From contig NZ_VBUT01000010.1 in NCBI RefSeq assembly GCF_005863245.1, forward strand, positions 1 to 64,000: a stretch of 64,000 nt of DNA, given 5' to 3'. The translations under genes and the position numbers were made by a program. Positions 29,511 through 37,764 of the stretch are shown in pieces. The number at the start of each line of letters is the position of its first letter. The first letter of the stretch is position 1. The stretch is from Nocardia cyriacigeorgica. Lineage in GTDB: Bacteria > Actinomycetota > Actinomycetes > Mycobacteriales > Mycobacteriaceae. Below the pieces are notes generated by a model. That model ran no database searches, had not been told where the DNA came from, and saw only the letters and a program-made list of their open reading frames with translations.

Positions 29511-30472
29511 AAACCGTTCGCACGGCGCTAGTTTTCGCCGCGGTCGCACTGATCGGCGGCTGCACCGCGGAGCCGGTCACCCGCACCGGCATCGACGGTA
29601 TAGATTTCACCGAGCCGCCGCTGCCGGCGCAAGCGGCCACCATCGGGACCGACACGAGCGTGTCACCGAAACCCGAACCCGATTGCGGCGATCCGACCGC
29701 GAGCCTGCGGCCCGACAACGCCACCAGCGGGCCGACTCTCGACGCCATCCGCGCCCGTGGGCGACTGGTGGTCGGCTTGGACGCCGGCTCCAACCTGTTC
29801 AGCTTCCGCGATCCGATCAGCGGCGCGATCGTCGGCTTCGACGCCGATATCGCTCGCGAGGTCGCCCGTGATCTGCTCGGCAGCCCGGATCTGATCGAGT
29901 ACCGCAGCCTGTCCTCGGCCGACCGGGAGAAGGCGCTGCAAGAGCATTCGGTCGATCTGGTGGTCAAGACCATGACCGTGACTTGCGATCGGCGGCAACG
30001 GGTGTCGTTCTCCACGGTCTATCTGCTCGCACATCAGCGGGTGCTCGCGGTGAAGGGCTCCGGTATCGAAAGCCTGGCCGACCTGGCCGGCAAGCGGGTC
30101 TGCGTGGTGGCGGGCACCACCTCGGTGGACCACATCCGCCGCTACGAGCCGAAGGCCACCATCCTGACCGTGCCCACCTGGGCCGACTGCCTGGTGGTGC
30201 TGCAACAGCGCCAGGTCGACGCCGTCAGCACCGACGACGCGATCCTGGCCGGCCTGGCCGCACAGGACCCCTACACCCACATCGTCGGCCCGAGCATCAG
30301 CGACGAGCCGTACGGCATCGGCATCTCCAAGGGCAACGACGATCTGGTGCGCTTCGTCAACCGCACCCTGGCCCGCATCCGCGCCGACGGCACCTGGACC
30401 CAGATCTACGACCGCTGGCTGTCGGTCCTCGGCGATACCCCCCGCCCGCCCGAACCGGTCTACCAGGACTGA
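29507..30472 (+). CDS. glnH: GlnH-like amino-acid-binding lipoprotein
   Basis: 321 residues with a lipoprotein signal: basic start, hydrophobic core and lipobox LIGGC, so it is anchored outside the membrane. The rest is a class 3 periplasmic binding fold with RLVVGLDAGSNLFSF, GFDADIAREVARDLLG and the hinge VDLVVKTMTVTCDRR. In mycobacteria GlnH binds Asp and Glu and signals through GlnX to PknG, not to a transporter. Here too no permease or ATPase follows; pknG starts two bases after its stop. Confidence 0.9.
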   Translation: MKTVRTALVFAAVALIGGCTAEPVTRTGIDGIDFTEPPLPAQAATIGTDTSVSPKPEPDCGDPTASLRPDNATSGPTLDAIRARGRLVVGLDAGSNLFSFRDPISGAIVGFDADIAREVARDLLGSPDLIEYRSLSSADREKALQEHSVDLVVKTMTVTCDRRQRVSFSTVYLLAHQRVLAVKGSGIESLADLAGKRVCVVAGTTSVDHIRRYEPKATILTVPTWADCLVVLQQRQVDAVSTDDAILAGLAAQDPYTHIVGPSISDEPYGIGISKGNDDLVRFVNRTLARIRADGTWTQIYDRWLSVLGDTPRPPEPVYQD

Positions 30473-30474
30473 CC

Positions 30475-33327
30475 ATGCACGACACCGGCGTCGACCCAGA
30501 AGAACCCGCGGCATCCGGCGATGCCGCGGGAGCTGGTGATGCCATGGACGCCGGTGGTGCTGCGGACGCCGGTGCGCGCCGACCTGCCACCGACCCGGCC
30601 GACTCCGAACCCACCCGCCCCGCACAACGCCCGTCCACCACCCGCGGTCGCCACGCCAAGGCCGACACCGGAGCCACACCTCGGCCTTTCGATGCTCCCG
30701 TGCCGACTCCGGATACGTCGGCGCCGCTCCACGGAGCAACCTCGTCGCCCCCCGACCCGCAAGCTCCGTCGGCCCGGGAACCGGGCGACGGGGAATCGCG
30801 CGACGTCGGCGAGGGTGACCGACCTCCGCCGCCCGCACCGGCCGGGATACCTGCTCCGACCACCATGTTCACACCCGAGCACGCTCCGCAGGCCTTCCCC
30901 GGCACGCACGCTGATTCCGGGGCGCAGGAGGTCCCGCACACCCCAGCAGTCGCAGGCAGCTCTGCCGACGACGCAATCCAGGCGCTTCCAGGCACCCAAG
31001 CCGCCCACGGCGGCCGAGCCGACGACAGCGCGCAGCCATCACCGGGCACCCAGGCCTTCCCGGGACCTCAGGATTCGGCGGGCACCCAACTCGGCCCCGG
31101 CACCCAGGCTTTCCCCGGAACCGAGGCAACCCCTGGACGCACCCGCACCCCGGCGAGCGATTCGGCCGCCACCATGCGGACCTCGGGCCGCAGCGTGCGG
31201 ACGGCACTCTCCCGTCCCGCGGTGCGGAAGTTGGGCGCCGGGCTGGTGGAGATTCCGACGGTGGAACCTGCCGATCCGCGCGAGGCGGTGCTACCGGATC
31301 CCGTTGTGGCGGAGGGCAAACGGTTCTGCTGGCGGTGCAGTTCGCCGGTCGGCAGGACGACGCCGACGCATCCGGGGACCACGGTCGGCACCTGCGACAA
31401 CTGTGGCGCGCCGTTCGATTTCCGCCCCTCCCTGCATCCGGGCGACATGGTATCGGGGCAGTACGAGATCCAGGGCTGCCTGGCGCATGGCGGGCTGGGG
31501 TGGATCTATCTGGCGATCGACCGCAATGTCAGCGATCGGTGGGTGGTGCTCAAGGGGTTGCTGCACGCCAAGGACGCGGAGGCGCAGGCGGTCGCGATGG
31601 CGGAGCGGCAGTTCCTGGCCGAGGTGGCGCATCCGAGCATCGTCAAGATCCACAATTTCGTGGAGCACACCGGTTCGGACGGCACCACGGTCGGCTACAT
31701 CGTCATGGAGTACGTGGGCGGCCGCTCGCTGCGCGACATCCTCGACAGTTATCCGCGGCCCGAGCGGATGCCGATCGCCGAGGCCATCGCGTATGTGCTC
31801 GAGGTCTTGCCCGCGTTGGACCACTTACATTCGATCGGCCTCACCTACAACGACCTCAAACCCGACAACGTCATGGTGACCGAGGACCAGGTGAAGATCA
31901 TCGACCTCGGCGCCGTCGCCACCATCGAGGCGTACGGGAATCTCTACGGCACCAGGGGTTTCCAGGCGCCGGAGATCGCCAAGACCGGGCCGACCGTCGC
32001 CACCGACATCTACACGGTCGGCCGCACGCTGGCCGTGCTGACCGTCGACATGCCGATGGAGCACGGGCGCTACCTCGACGGCATCCCCGACCCGGCCGAG
32101 CATCCGGTGCTGGCCGAGCACGAGTTCTTCTACCGGCTGCTGCTGTGCGCCACCGATCCGGATCCGGCCCGCCGCTTCCCTTCCGCTCGCGCCATGTCCG
32201 CGCAGCTGGCCGGGGTACTGCGCGAGATCCTGGCGATGCAGACCGGCGTCGAACATCCACAACTGTCCACAGTGTTCACTCCACAGCGCGCCGGGTTCGG
32301 CACCGAGGAGCTGATCGGGCAGACCGACGCCTACGCCGACGGCATCCCACGCAGCACCAAGCTGTCCGCGCGCGAGGTGGCACTTGCGCTTCCGGTGCCG
32401 CTCGTCGACCCGGCCGATCCGTCCGCACCGCTGCTGTCGGCCGCCGTGCACCCGGACCCGGAGCACGCCCTGGAGGCGCTGGACGACGCGCGAGAACGGG
32501 CCGCCGCCGACCCGGACAACGCACCACCGAATCTCGACGCGGAGCTGCGGTTGGCGGAGGCGCGCGTGCATCTGGACCGCGGCGAGCCCGCGGCGGTGAC
32601 GCATGTGCTCGCCGGTATCCCGGCGGCCGCCCGCGATTGGCGCGTGGATTGGTACACCGGCCTGGCCGAGCTGGTGGAACTCGATTTCGAGAAGGCGTTC
32701 GCCCGTTTCGACGCCGTGCTGAGTGTGCTGCCCGGCGAGATCGCGCCCAAGCTGGCGCTCGCCGCGACCGCCGAACTCGTGCTGCAACACTGGGATTCGC
32801 CCGACCCCGAACAGTGGCGCGCCTACGCGCAGAAGTTCTACGCCACCGTCTGGCGCACCGACCACGGCGTGGTGAGCGCGGCGTTCGGCCTGTCCAGGCA
32901 GCTGATCGCGGCCGGCCGGGTCGACGACGCGGTGCACGCCCTCGACGAAGTGCCCGCCACCTCCCGCTACTTCACCACCGCGCGGATGACCGCCGTCCTG
33001 CTGCTGCTCACCGCGGCTCCGCCCGCCGAACTCGATGAGACCACCCTGCATTTCGCGGCCGCCCGCGTCCAGGCCTTACCGTCGAACGAGCACCGCTCGG
33101 TGCAGTTGCGGCTGCTGGTGCTCGGCACCGCCCTGGCCTGGTTGCAGGCCGGCCACACCCCCAAACGCCCGGACGCGACCCTGCTTGGCGAGCCGTTCAC
33201 CGAACGCGATCTGCGCGACGGCACCGAAGCGGGCCTGCGCACCCTGGCTCGCATCTCCCCCAACCGCACTCATCGCTACGCACTGGTCGATCTCGCCAAC
33301 GCCATCCGGGCGCAGACCTGGTTCTGA
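30475..33327 (+). CDS. pknG: serine/threonine protein kinase PknG
   Basis: 950 residues, about 200 longer than the 750-residue M. tuberculosis PknG. Order: a Pro/Ala/Thr-rich disordered N-terminus (residues 1-250) with repeated PGTQA/PGTHA units, a rubredoxin-like site (FCWRCSSPVG at about 283 and GTCDNCGAPFD), the kinase domain (AHGGLGWIYLA loop, VVLKG lysine near 359, YNDLKPDN catalytic loop near 458, IDLGAV), and a C-terminal TPR domain. The catalytic loop has YND in place of HRD, as in PknG. It controls TCA/glutamate metabolism through the FHA protein GarA. ATG 30475 directly follows glnH. Confidence 0.93.
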   Translation: MHDTGVDPEEPAASGDAAGAGDAMDAGGAADAGARRPATDPADSEPTRPAQRPSTTRGRHAKADTGATPRPFDAPVPTPDTSAPLHGATSSPPDPQAPSAREPGDGESRDVGEGDRPPPPAPAGIPAPTTMFTPEHAPQAFPGTHADSGAQEVPHTPAVAGSSADDAIQALPGTQAAHGGRADDSAQPSPGTQAFPGPQDSAGTQLGPGTQAFPGTEATPGRTRTPASDSAATMRTSGRSVRTALSRPAVRKLGAGLVEIPTVEPADPREAVLPDPVVAEGKRFCWRCSSPVGRTTPTHPGTTVGTCDNCGAPFDFRPSLHPGDMVSGQYEIQGCLAHGGLGWIYLAIDRNVSDRWVVLKGLLHAKDAEAQAVAMAERQFLAEVAHPSIVKIHNFVEHTGSDGTTVGYIVMEYVGGRSLRDILDSYPRPERMPIAEAIAYVLEVLPALDHLHSIGLTYNDLKPDNVMVTEDQVKIIDLGAVATIEAYGNLYGTRGFQAPEIAKTGPTVATDIYTVGRTLAVLTVDMPMEHGRYLDGIPDPAEHPVLAEHEFFYRLLLCATDPDPARRFPSARAMSAQLAGVLREILAMQTGVEHPQLSTVFTPQRAGFGTEELIGQTDAYADGIPRSTKLSAREVALALPVPLVDPADPSAPLLSAAVHPDPEHALEALDDARERAAADPDNAPPNLDAELRLAEARVHLDRGEPAAVTHVLAGIPAAARDWRVDWYTGLAELVELDFEKAFARFDAVLSVLPGEIAPKLALAATAELVLQHWDSPDPEQWRAYAQKFYATVWRTDHGVVSAAFGLSRQLIAAGRVDDAVHALDEVPATSRYFTTARMTAVLLLLTAAPPAELDETTLHFAAARVQALPSNEHRSVQLRLLVLGTALAWLQAGHTPKRPDATLLGEPFTERDLRDGTEAGLRTLARISPNRTHRYALVDLANAIRAQTWF

Positions 33328-33411
33328 GCACGTCGGCAGGTGCGGAGCCACACCCCTCGAACACGCCGGCAGATGCGCGGCTCGCACGTCGAACACGCCG
33401 GCGGTGCTCGG
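33326..33411. repeat. degenerate ~32-bp tandem repeat between pknG and ackA
   Basis: Three adjoining copies begin GAGCACGTCGGCAGGTGC (33326), GAACACGCCGGCAGATGC (33359) and GAACACGCCGGCGGTGC (33391). The first copy overlaps the pknG stop codon and the array fills the gap to the convergent ackA stop. No hairpin with a T-run is seen here, so the array may be a byproduct of slippage or a termination region. Confidence 0.6.
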
Positions 33412-33412
33412 C

Positions 33413-34615
33413 CTACCCCTGCTCGGCGACGACCGTCCGCGCAGCGCGCGCGATGGCGAGTTCCTCGTTCGTCGGCACGACGAGCACGGCAACCTCCGCG
33501 CCGGCGGGCGAAATGAACCGCGCTGAGCGGTCTTTCGCGGTATTCCGTTCCGGATCGACAGCGATCCCGAACCGCTCGAGCCCGGCCAGCGCGTCCGCGC
33601 GCACATCCGGGCTGTTCTCCCCCACGCCGGCGGTGAAGGTGATCGCGTCCACGCCGCCGAGTTCGATCAGGTAGGCGCCGAGGTAGCGGCGCAGCCGGTG
33701 GATGTACACGTCATAGGCCAGTCGCGCGGCCTGATCACCGCCGTCGATGAGCCTGCGCAGTTCACGGAAATCGTTGACGCCGGACAGGCCCTTGAGGCCC
33801 GAATTGCGGTTGAGCAGCTGGTCGACCCGGTCGATGTCCATATTCGCGGTGCGCATCAGATGCGCGATGATGCCGGGGTCCAGATCGCCGGAGCGGGTAC
33901 CCATGACCAGGCCCTCCAGCGGGGTCAGGCCCATCGTGGTATCGATCGGCCTGCCGTCGCGGATGGCCGACGCCGAGGCGCCGTTGCCGAGGTGGAAGAC
34001 GATCTGCGAGACCTCTTCCGGCGCCCGCCCGAGCACTTCGGCCGCCCGGCGGGACACGTACTCGTGCGAGGTCCCGTGGAATCCGTACCGCCGAATACCG
34101 TGTGCCTGAGCCACTTTCGCGTCGATCGCGTAGGTCTTCGCGGCACCGGGCAGGTCGTGGAAGAACGCGGTATCGAACACCGCCACCTGCGGGGTATCGG
34201 GCAGCAGTTCCCGCACGGCTTCGATACCCATGACATTGGCCGGATTGTGCAGCGGCGCGAGCGCGGACAGTTCGGAGATGGTGGCGATGGCGCGATCGTC
34301 GAGCAGCGTCGGCCGGTAGAACACCTCGCCGCCGTGCACCACCCGATGCCCGACCGCGGCCACCCCCTCGCCGGACAGGTCGTGCCCGGACTCGGCGAAC
34401 ATCCGGAACGCCAGTCGCAGCCCGGCGGTGTGATCGGCGATCGGGCCGCGGCGCTCAACCGTCCGCCCGTCCACGGTGTGCACGACGCGGCCGTCGTCCT
34501 CACCGATGCGCTCCACCAGCCCGGACGCCGCCACCACCCCGGAATCGGGCTCCAGCAGTTGATATTTGATCGATGACGAGCCGGAGTTGATGACCAGCAC
34601 CCGTTCGTTACCCAT
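33413..34615 (-). CDS. ackA: acetate kinase
   Basis: 400 residues, the family length. Signatures: VLVINSGSSSIKYQLL at the N-terminus, GHRVVHGGEVF, FDTAFFH (catalytic Asp), YGFHGTSHEYV, HLGNGASASAI and TAGVGENSP. Converts acetyl phosphate and ADP to acetate and ATP, or the reverse. ATG 34615 has GGAGGAGG upstream; the open frame continues far beyond it through the pta gene in another frame and is not coding there. It follows pta with a 103-base gap. Confidence 0.96.
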   Translation of the reverse strand: MGNERVLVINSGSSSIKYQLLEPDSGVVAASGLVERIGEDDGRVVHTVDGRTVERRGPIADHTAGLRLAFRMFAESGHDLSGEGVAAVGHRVVHGGEVFYRPTLLDDRAIATISELSALAPLHNPANVMGIEAVRELLPDTPQVAVFDTAFFHDLPGAAKTYAIDAKVAQAHGIRRYGFHGTSHEYVSRRAAEVLGRAPEEVSQIVFHLGNGASASAIRDGRPIDTTMGLTPLEGLVMGTRSGDLDPGIIAHLMRTANMDIDRVDQLLNRNSGLKGLSGVNDFRELRRLIDGGDQAARLAYDVYIHRLRRYLGAYLIELGGVDAITFTAGVGENSPDVRADALAGLERFGIAVDPERNTAKDRSARFISPAGAEVAVLVVPTNEELAIARAARTVVAEQG

Positions 34616-34718
34616 CACGCCTCCTCCGCCGCCGGCGCGAGCACCGCACCGGCACACCACCGGTAACCCGGCCCCCGCCCCGCTTGTTCCGCCCCTGTGA
34701 CCGGCCCGACAGCCGGGC

Positions 34719-36791
34719 TCATTCGCCCTGCGCCTGGATCGCGGTGATGGCGACGGTGTTGACGATATCGGCGACCAGCGCGCCGCGAGACAGATCGTTG
34801 ACCGGCTTGCGCAGGCCTTGCAGTACCGGGCCGATCGCGATCGCGCCCGCACTGCGCTGCACCGCCTTGTAGGTGTTGTTGCCGGTATTGAGGTCGGGGA
34901 AGATGAATACCGTTGCCCGGCCGGCGACTTCGGAATCCGGCAGTTTGGCGTCGGCCACGGTCGGCTCGATCGCGGCGTCGTACTGGATCGGGCCCTCCAC
35001 CAAGAGCTGGGGCGCGCGCTCACGGACCAGTTTGGTAGCCACCCGCACCTTGTCCACATCGGCGCCGCTGCCGGATTCGCCGGTGGAGTAGGACAGCATC
35101 GCCACCCGCGGATCGATCCCGAAACGCTCGGCCGTCGCGGCCGAGGAGATCGCGATATCGGCCAGCTGCTCGGAGGTCGGATCCGGCACCACGGCACAGT
35201 CGCCGTAGGCGAGCACCCGGTCGGCCAGGCACATCAAGAACACACTCGACACCGTCGACACACCCGGCACCGTCTTGATGATCTCGAACGACGGGCGGAT
35301 GGTGTGCGCGGTGGTGTGCGCGGCGCCCGACACCATCCCGTCGGCAATGCCCTTGTGCACCATCATGGTGCCGAAATAGGAGATGTCGGCGACCGTTTCG
35401 CGCGCCCGCTCCAACGTCATGCCCTTGTGTTTGCGCAGTTCGGTGTATTCGCGGGCGAACTCTTCCAAGTGTTCGGAGGTGCGCGGGTCCAGCACTTCGG
35501 CGTCGGCGATGTCGACGCCGAGCTCGGCGGCGCGGGCCCGGATGACGGTCTCGTCGCCCAGAATGATCAGGTCGGCGATCTTGCGCTGGAGCACCCGCCC
35601 GGCTGCCCGCAGGATCCGGTCGTCGTCGCCTTCGGGCAGCACGATGCGTTTGCGGTCGGCCCTGGCCCGCTCGATGAGCTGGTATTCGAACATCTGCGGG
35701 GTGACCACCGTCGAGCGCGGCACCTCCAGCCTGCGCAGGAACTCGCCGGCGTCGACGTGCTGTTCCATCAGCGCCAGCGCGGTATCGACCTTGCGCGGAT
35801 TGTCGGCGGACATGCGGCCGCGGGTACGGTGCGCGGCGCCCGCGGTGTCGTAGGTGCCGAGGTTGGTAGTGAGGATCGGCAGCTTCGGCTTCAAACCCGT
35901 CATCAGGCGGGCGATGGCCGGATGCGGCAGCAGTCCGCCGTTCATGATGATGCCCGACAGCGACGGAAAGCCTTCGGCCTCATGCGCGTTCACCACGCTG
36001 AGCAGCACGTCGGACCGATCGCCCGGCGCGATGACGACCTCGCCGTCTTCGAGCCGTTCCAGAATGTGCTCGGCCGTCATCCCGCCGACCATGATCTTCA
36101 TGGCCTCGCGATGCAGCAGCTCCGGATCGCCGCTGTACATCTCGCCGTCGATCGCGGCGCACAGCTCGGCCATCGTCGGCGCGATCAACAGCGGCACCTC
36201 CGGCAGCGTCCACGACGGCACCGCGAAACCGGACAACGCCGCGCACACCTGGTCGAGTTGATCGGGCGCGCAGCGGTTGGCGATGATTGCGACCAGCTGC
36301 GCGTGCTCGGCCGACAGCTCCGACGAACACAGCTCGGCCAGCTGCTTCACCTCGTCGGGGCTGCGTTCGGAACCGCGCACCACCAGCAGCACCGGTGCAC
36401 CGAGGTTCACCGCGATCCTGGCGTTGTAGCGCAGCTCGCTGGGGCTGGCCACATCGGTGTAGTCGCTGCCGACCACCACCACCGCGTCGCAGACCTTGGC
36501 GACTTCGTGGAACCGCATCACGATCTCGCTGATCGCGGCGTCCGGATCGGCGTGCACCTGCTCATAGGTGACGCCGATGGCCTGCGCGTACTCGATATCG
36601 GCCGTGCTGTGCTCGAGCAGCAGCTCCAGGATGTAATCGGGCTCGTCGGTGGAGCGGGTGATCGGCCGGAACACCCCGACCCGCGCGGTGGTCGCGCACA
36701 GCATCTGCAAGACGCCGAGCGCCACCGTGCTCTTGCCGGTGTCGCCTTCCGGTGACGCGATGTACACGGTGGACGGAGCTAGGTCGGCCAT
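34719..36791 (-). CDS. pta: phosphate acetyltransferase
   Basis: 690 residues, the long Pta type. N-terminal P-loop domain (ASPEGDTGKSTVALG, residues about 12-26), a DRTGG-type middle domain (VAGGMTAEHILERLEDG region) and the C-terminal catalytic domain (IVLPEGDDDRILRAA, DGMVSGAAHTTAHTIRP, SYSTGESGSG, FPDLNTGNNTYKAVQR). Exchanges CoA and phosphate on acetyl groups; with ackA it forms the acetate/acetyl-CoA route. ATG 36791 gives the length of the mycobacterial enzyme; the frame extends upstream without support. Confidence 0.96.
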   Translation of the reverse strand: MADLAPSTVYIASPEGDTGKSTVALGVLQMLCATTARVGVFRPITRSTDEPDYILELLLEHSTADIEYAQAIGVTYEQVHADPDAAISEIVMRFHEVAKVCDAVVVVGSDYTDVASPSELRYNARIAVNLGAPVLLVVRGSERSPDEVKQLAELCSSELSAEHAQLVAIIANRCAPDQLDQVCAALSGFAVPSWTLPEVPLLIAPTMAELCAAIDGEMYSGDPELLHREAMKIMVGGMTAEHILERLEDGEVVIAPGDRSDVLLSVVNAHEAEGFPSLSGIIMNGGLLPHPAIARLMTGLKPKLPILTTNLGTYDTAGAAHRTRGRMSADNPRKVDTALALMEQHVDAGEFLRRLEVPRSTVVTPQMFEYQLIERARADRKRIVLPEGDDDRILRAAGRVLQRKIADLIILGDETVIRARAAELGVDIADAEVLDPRTSEHLEEFAREYTELRKHKGMTLERARETVADISYFGTMMVHKGIADGMVSGAAHTTAHTIRPSFEIIKTVPGVSTVSSVFLMCLADRVLAYGDCAVVPDPTSEQLADIAISSAATAERFGIDPRVAMLSYSTGESGSGADVDKVRVATKLVRERAPQLLVEGPIQYDAAIEPTVADAKLPDSEVAGRATVFIFPDLNTGNNTYKAVQRSAGAIAIGPVLQGLRKPVNDLSRGALVADIVNTVAITAIQAQGE

Positions 36792-36908
36792 AGGCCAGAG
36801 CTTAGTGAACGGGTGGCAATCGGACCGGGCGACGGCGAGCATCGGAATTGTGCCGTGTACAACACCGGTGGCAGGAAGCTCCCGCGGCGCGCGGATATAG
36901 TCCCCGGA

Positions 36909-37415
36909 ATGGCCGAGCCGTTTCCGAATACGCAATGGGGTTCCCGCGACAGTCTGCTCTCGCGGCTGGCGCATCCGATCGCCGCGAGCAAGCCCGGTTC
37001 GTGGCTGATCCGCACCCTGACCCCCGCCGACCGCGCGGTACTGCGCCGCACCAACGGCAAGCGCACCCTGCTCGGGCCGATCGGCGCGCCGGTCATCCTG
37101 CTCACCACCACCGGCCGCAAATCCGGGCAGCCGCGCACCCAGCCGTTGCTGTATGTGCACGACGGCGACACCCTCTACGTGGTGGGCAGCAACTTCGGCC
37201 AGGCCCATCACCCGGCGTGGACGGCGAACCTGCTGGCGAATCCGGCGGCGACGGTCGTCATCGCGGGCGAGACCATTCCGGTCACCGCGACGCCGGTTGC
37301 CGACGACGCCAAAGACGCCATCTACCAGCGATTCGTCGAGGTCACGCCGGCGTACGCCGCGTACCGCGAACGAACTACCCGCGATCTGCGCATCTTCGCG
37401 CTCACCCGCGCCTGA
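36909..37415 (+). CDS. F420-dependent nitroreductase/quinone reductase family protein (Ddn-like)
   Basis: 168 residues of the split-barrel flavin/deazaflavin oxidoreductase family A. Characteristic segments: RRTNGKRTLLGPIGAPVILLTTTGRKSGQPRTQPLLYV, VVGSNFGQAHHPAWTANLLANP and the TYRER-like end YAAYRERTTRDLRIF. Such proteins use F420H2 to reduce quinones or nitro compounds; M. tuberculosis Ddn activates pretomanid. ATG 36909 was chosen as the conserved start. The convergent neighbour is fgd1, which supplies F420H2, so the pairing is functionally coherent. Confidence 0.88.
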   Translation: MAEPFPNTQWGSRDSLLSRLAHPIAASKPGSWLIRTLTPADRAVLRRTNGKRTLLGPIGAPVILLTTTGRKSGQPRTQPLLYVHDGDTLYVVGSNFGQAHHPAWTANLLANPAATVVIAGETIPVTATPVADDAKDAIYQRFVEVTPAYAAYRERTTRDLRIFALTRA

Positions 37416-37591
37416 TTCGCGTATTCCGGCAATGCCCGACGCCGCGGGCTGCCATCACCCGACCTGGGCGATGAGCACTCGATCGACCACGCCGAGAACT
37501 GAAATCGCTGTCCGTGGGTGGGCTCGAGCAGCATCGGCGCCGAAGCTTTGTCGCCGCGCGGCAATCGTGGCCCAGCCCCCCGGCGCTGCCT
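37416..37591. other. intergenic spacer between the Ddn-like gene and the repeat array
   Basis: First part of a 341-base gap between convergent genes. No gene with a ribosome site is seen; the rest of the gap is the tandem array listed separately. Open frames passing through both strands here are products of the repeats. Confidence 0.5.
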
Positions 37592-37764
37592 GCGCACACA
37601 CCGCACCGGTGGGCTCGGCCGCCGCGCTCAGCCCAGCGCACAACCGCACCGGTGGGCTCGGCCACCGCGCCGACCCAGCGCACACACCGCGCCGGTGGGC
37701 TCGGCCACCGCGCCCGCCCAGCGCACACACCGCGCCGGTGGGCTCGGCCGCCGCGCTCAGCCCA
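37592..37764. repeat. four 42-44 bp tandem repeats at the 3-prime end of fgd1
   Basis: Four direct copies at 37592-37635, 37636-37677, 37678-37720 and 37721-37764. Each begins GCGCACA(C)A, has CCGGTGGGCTCGGCC in the middle and ends near GCCCA. The last copy includes the stop codon and final bases of fgd1 (37757-37764), and the first copy has the same TCAGCCCA end, so the array looks like duplication of the fgd1 tail and its trailer. Copies 1 and 2 contain the palindrome CACCGGTG. Confidence 0.85.

Noticed and set aside
29983..30474. N-terminal extension of the pknG frame into glnH
   Set aside because: The frame is open upstream, but glnH is clearly coded in another frame there and ATG 30475 directly after the glnH stop is the natural start.
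34818..36755. 645-residue plus-strand open frame opposite pta
   Set aside because: Composition is His/Arg/Gly-rich with no domain, and the minus strand encodes an unambiguous phosphate acetyltransferase.
37434..37764. Repetitive open frames on both strands across the tandem array
   Set aside because: The RTHRAGGLGHR-like repeats arise from translating the 42-44 bp DNA repeats; there is no ribosome site and no homology to proteins.
37592..37764. CRISPR array
   Set aside because: The repeats are directly adjoining with no unique spacers, and no cas genes are present; it is a tandem repeat.
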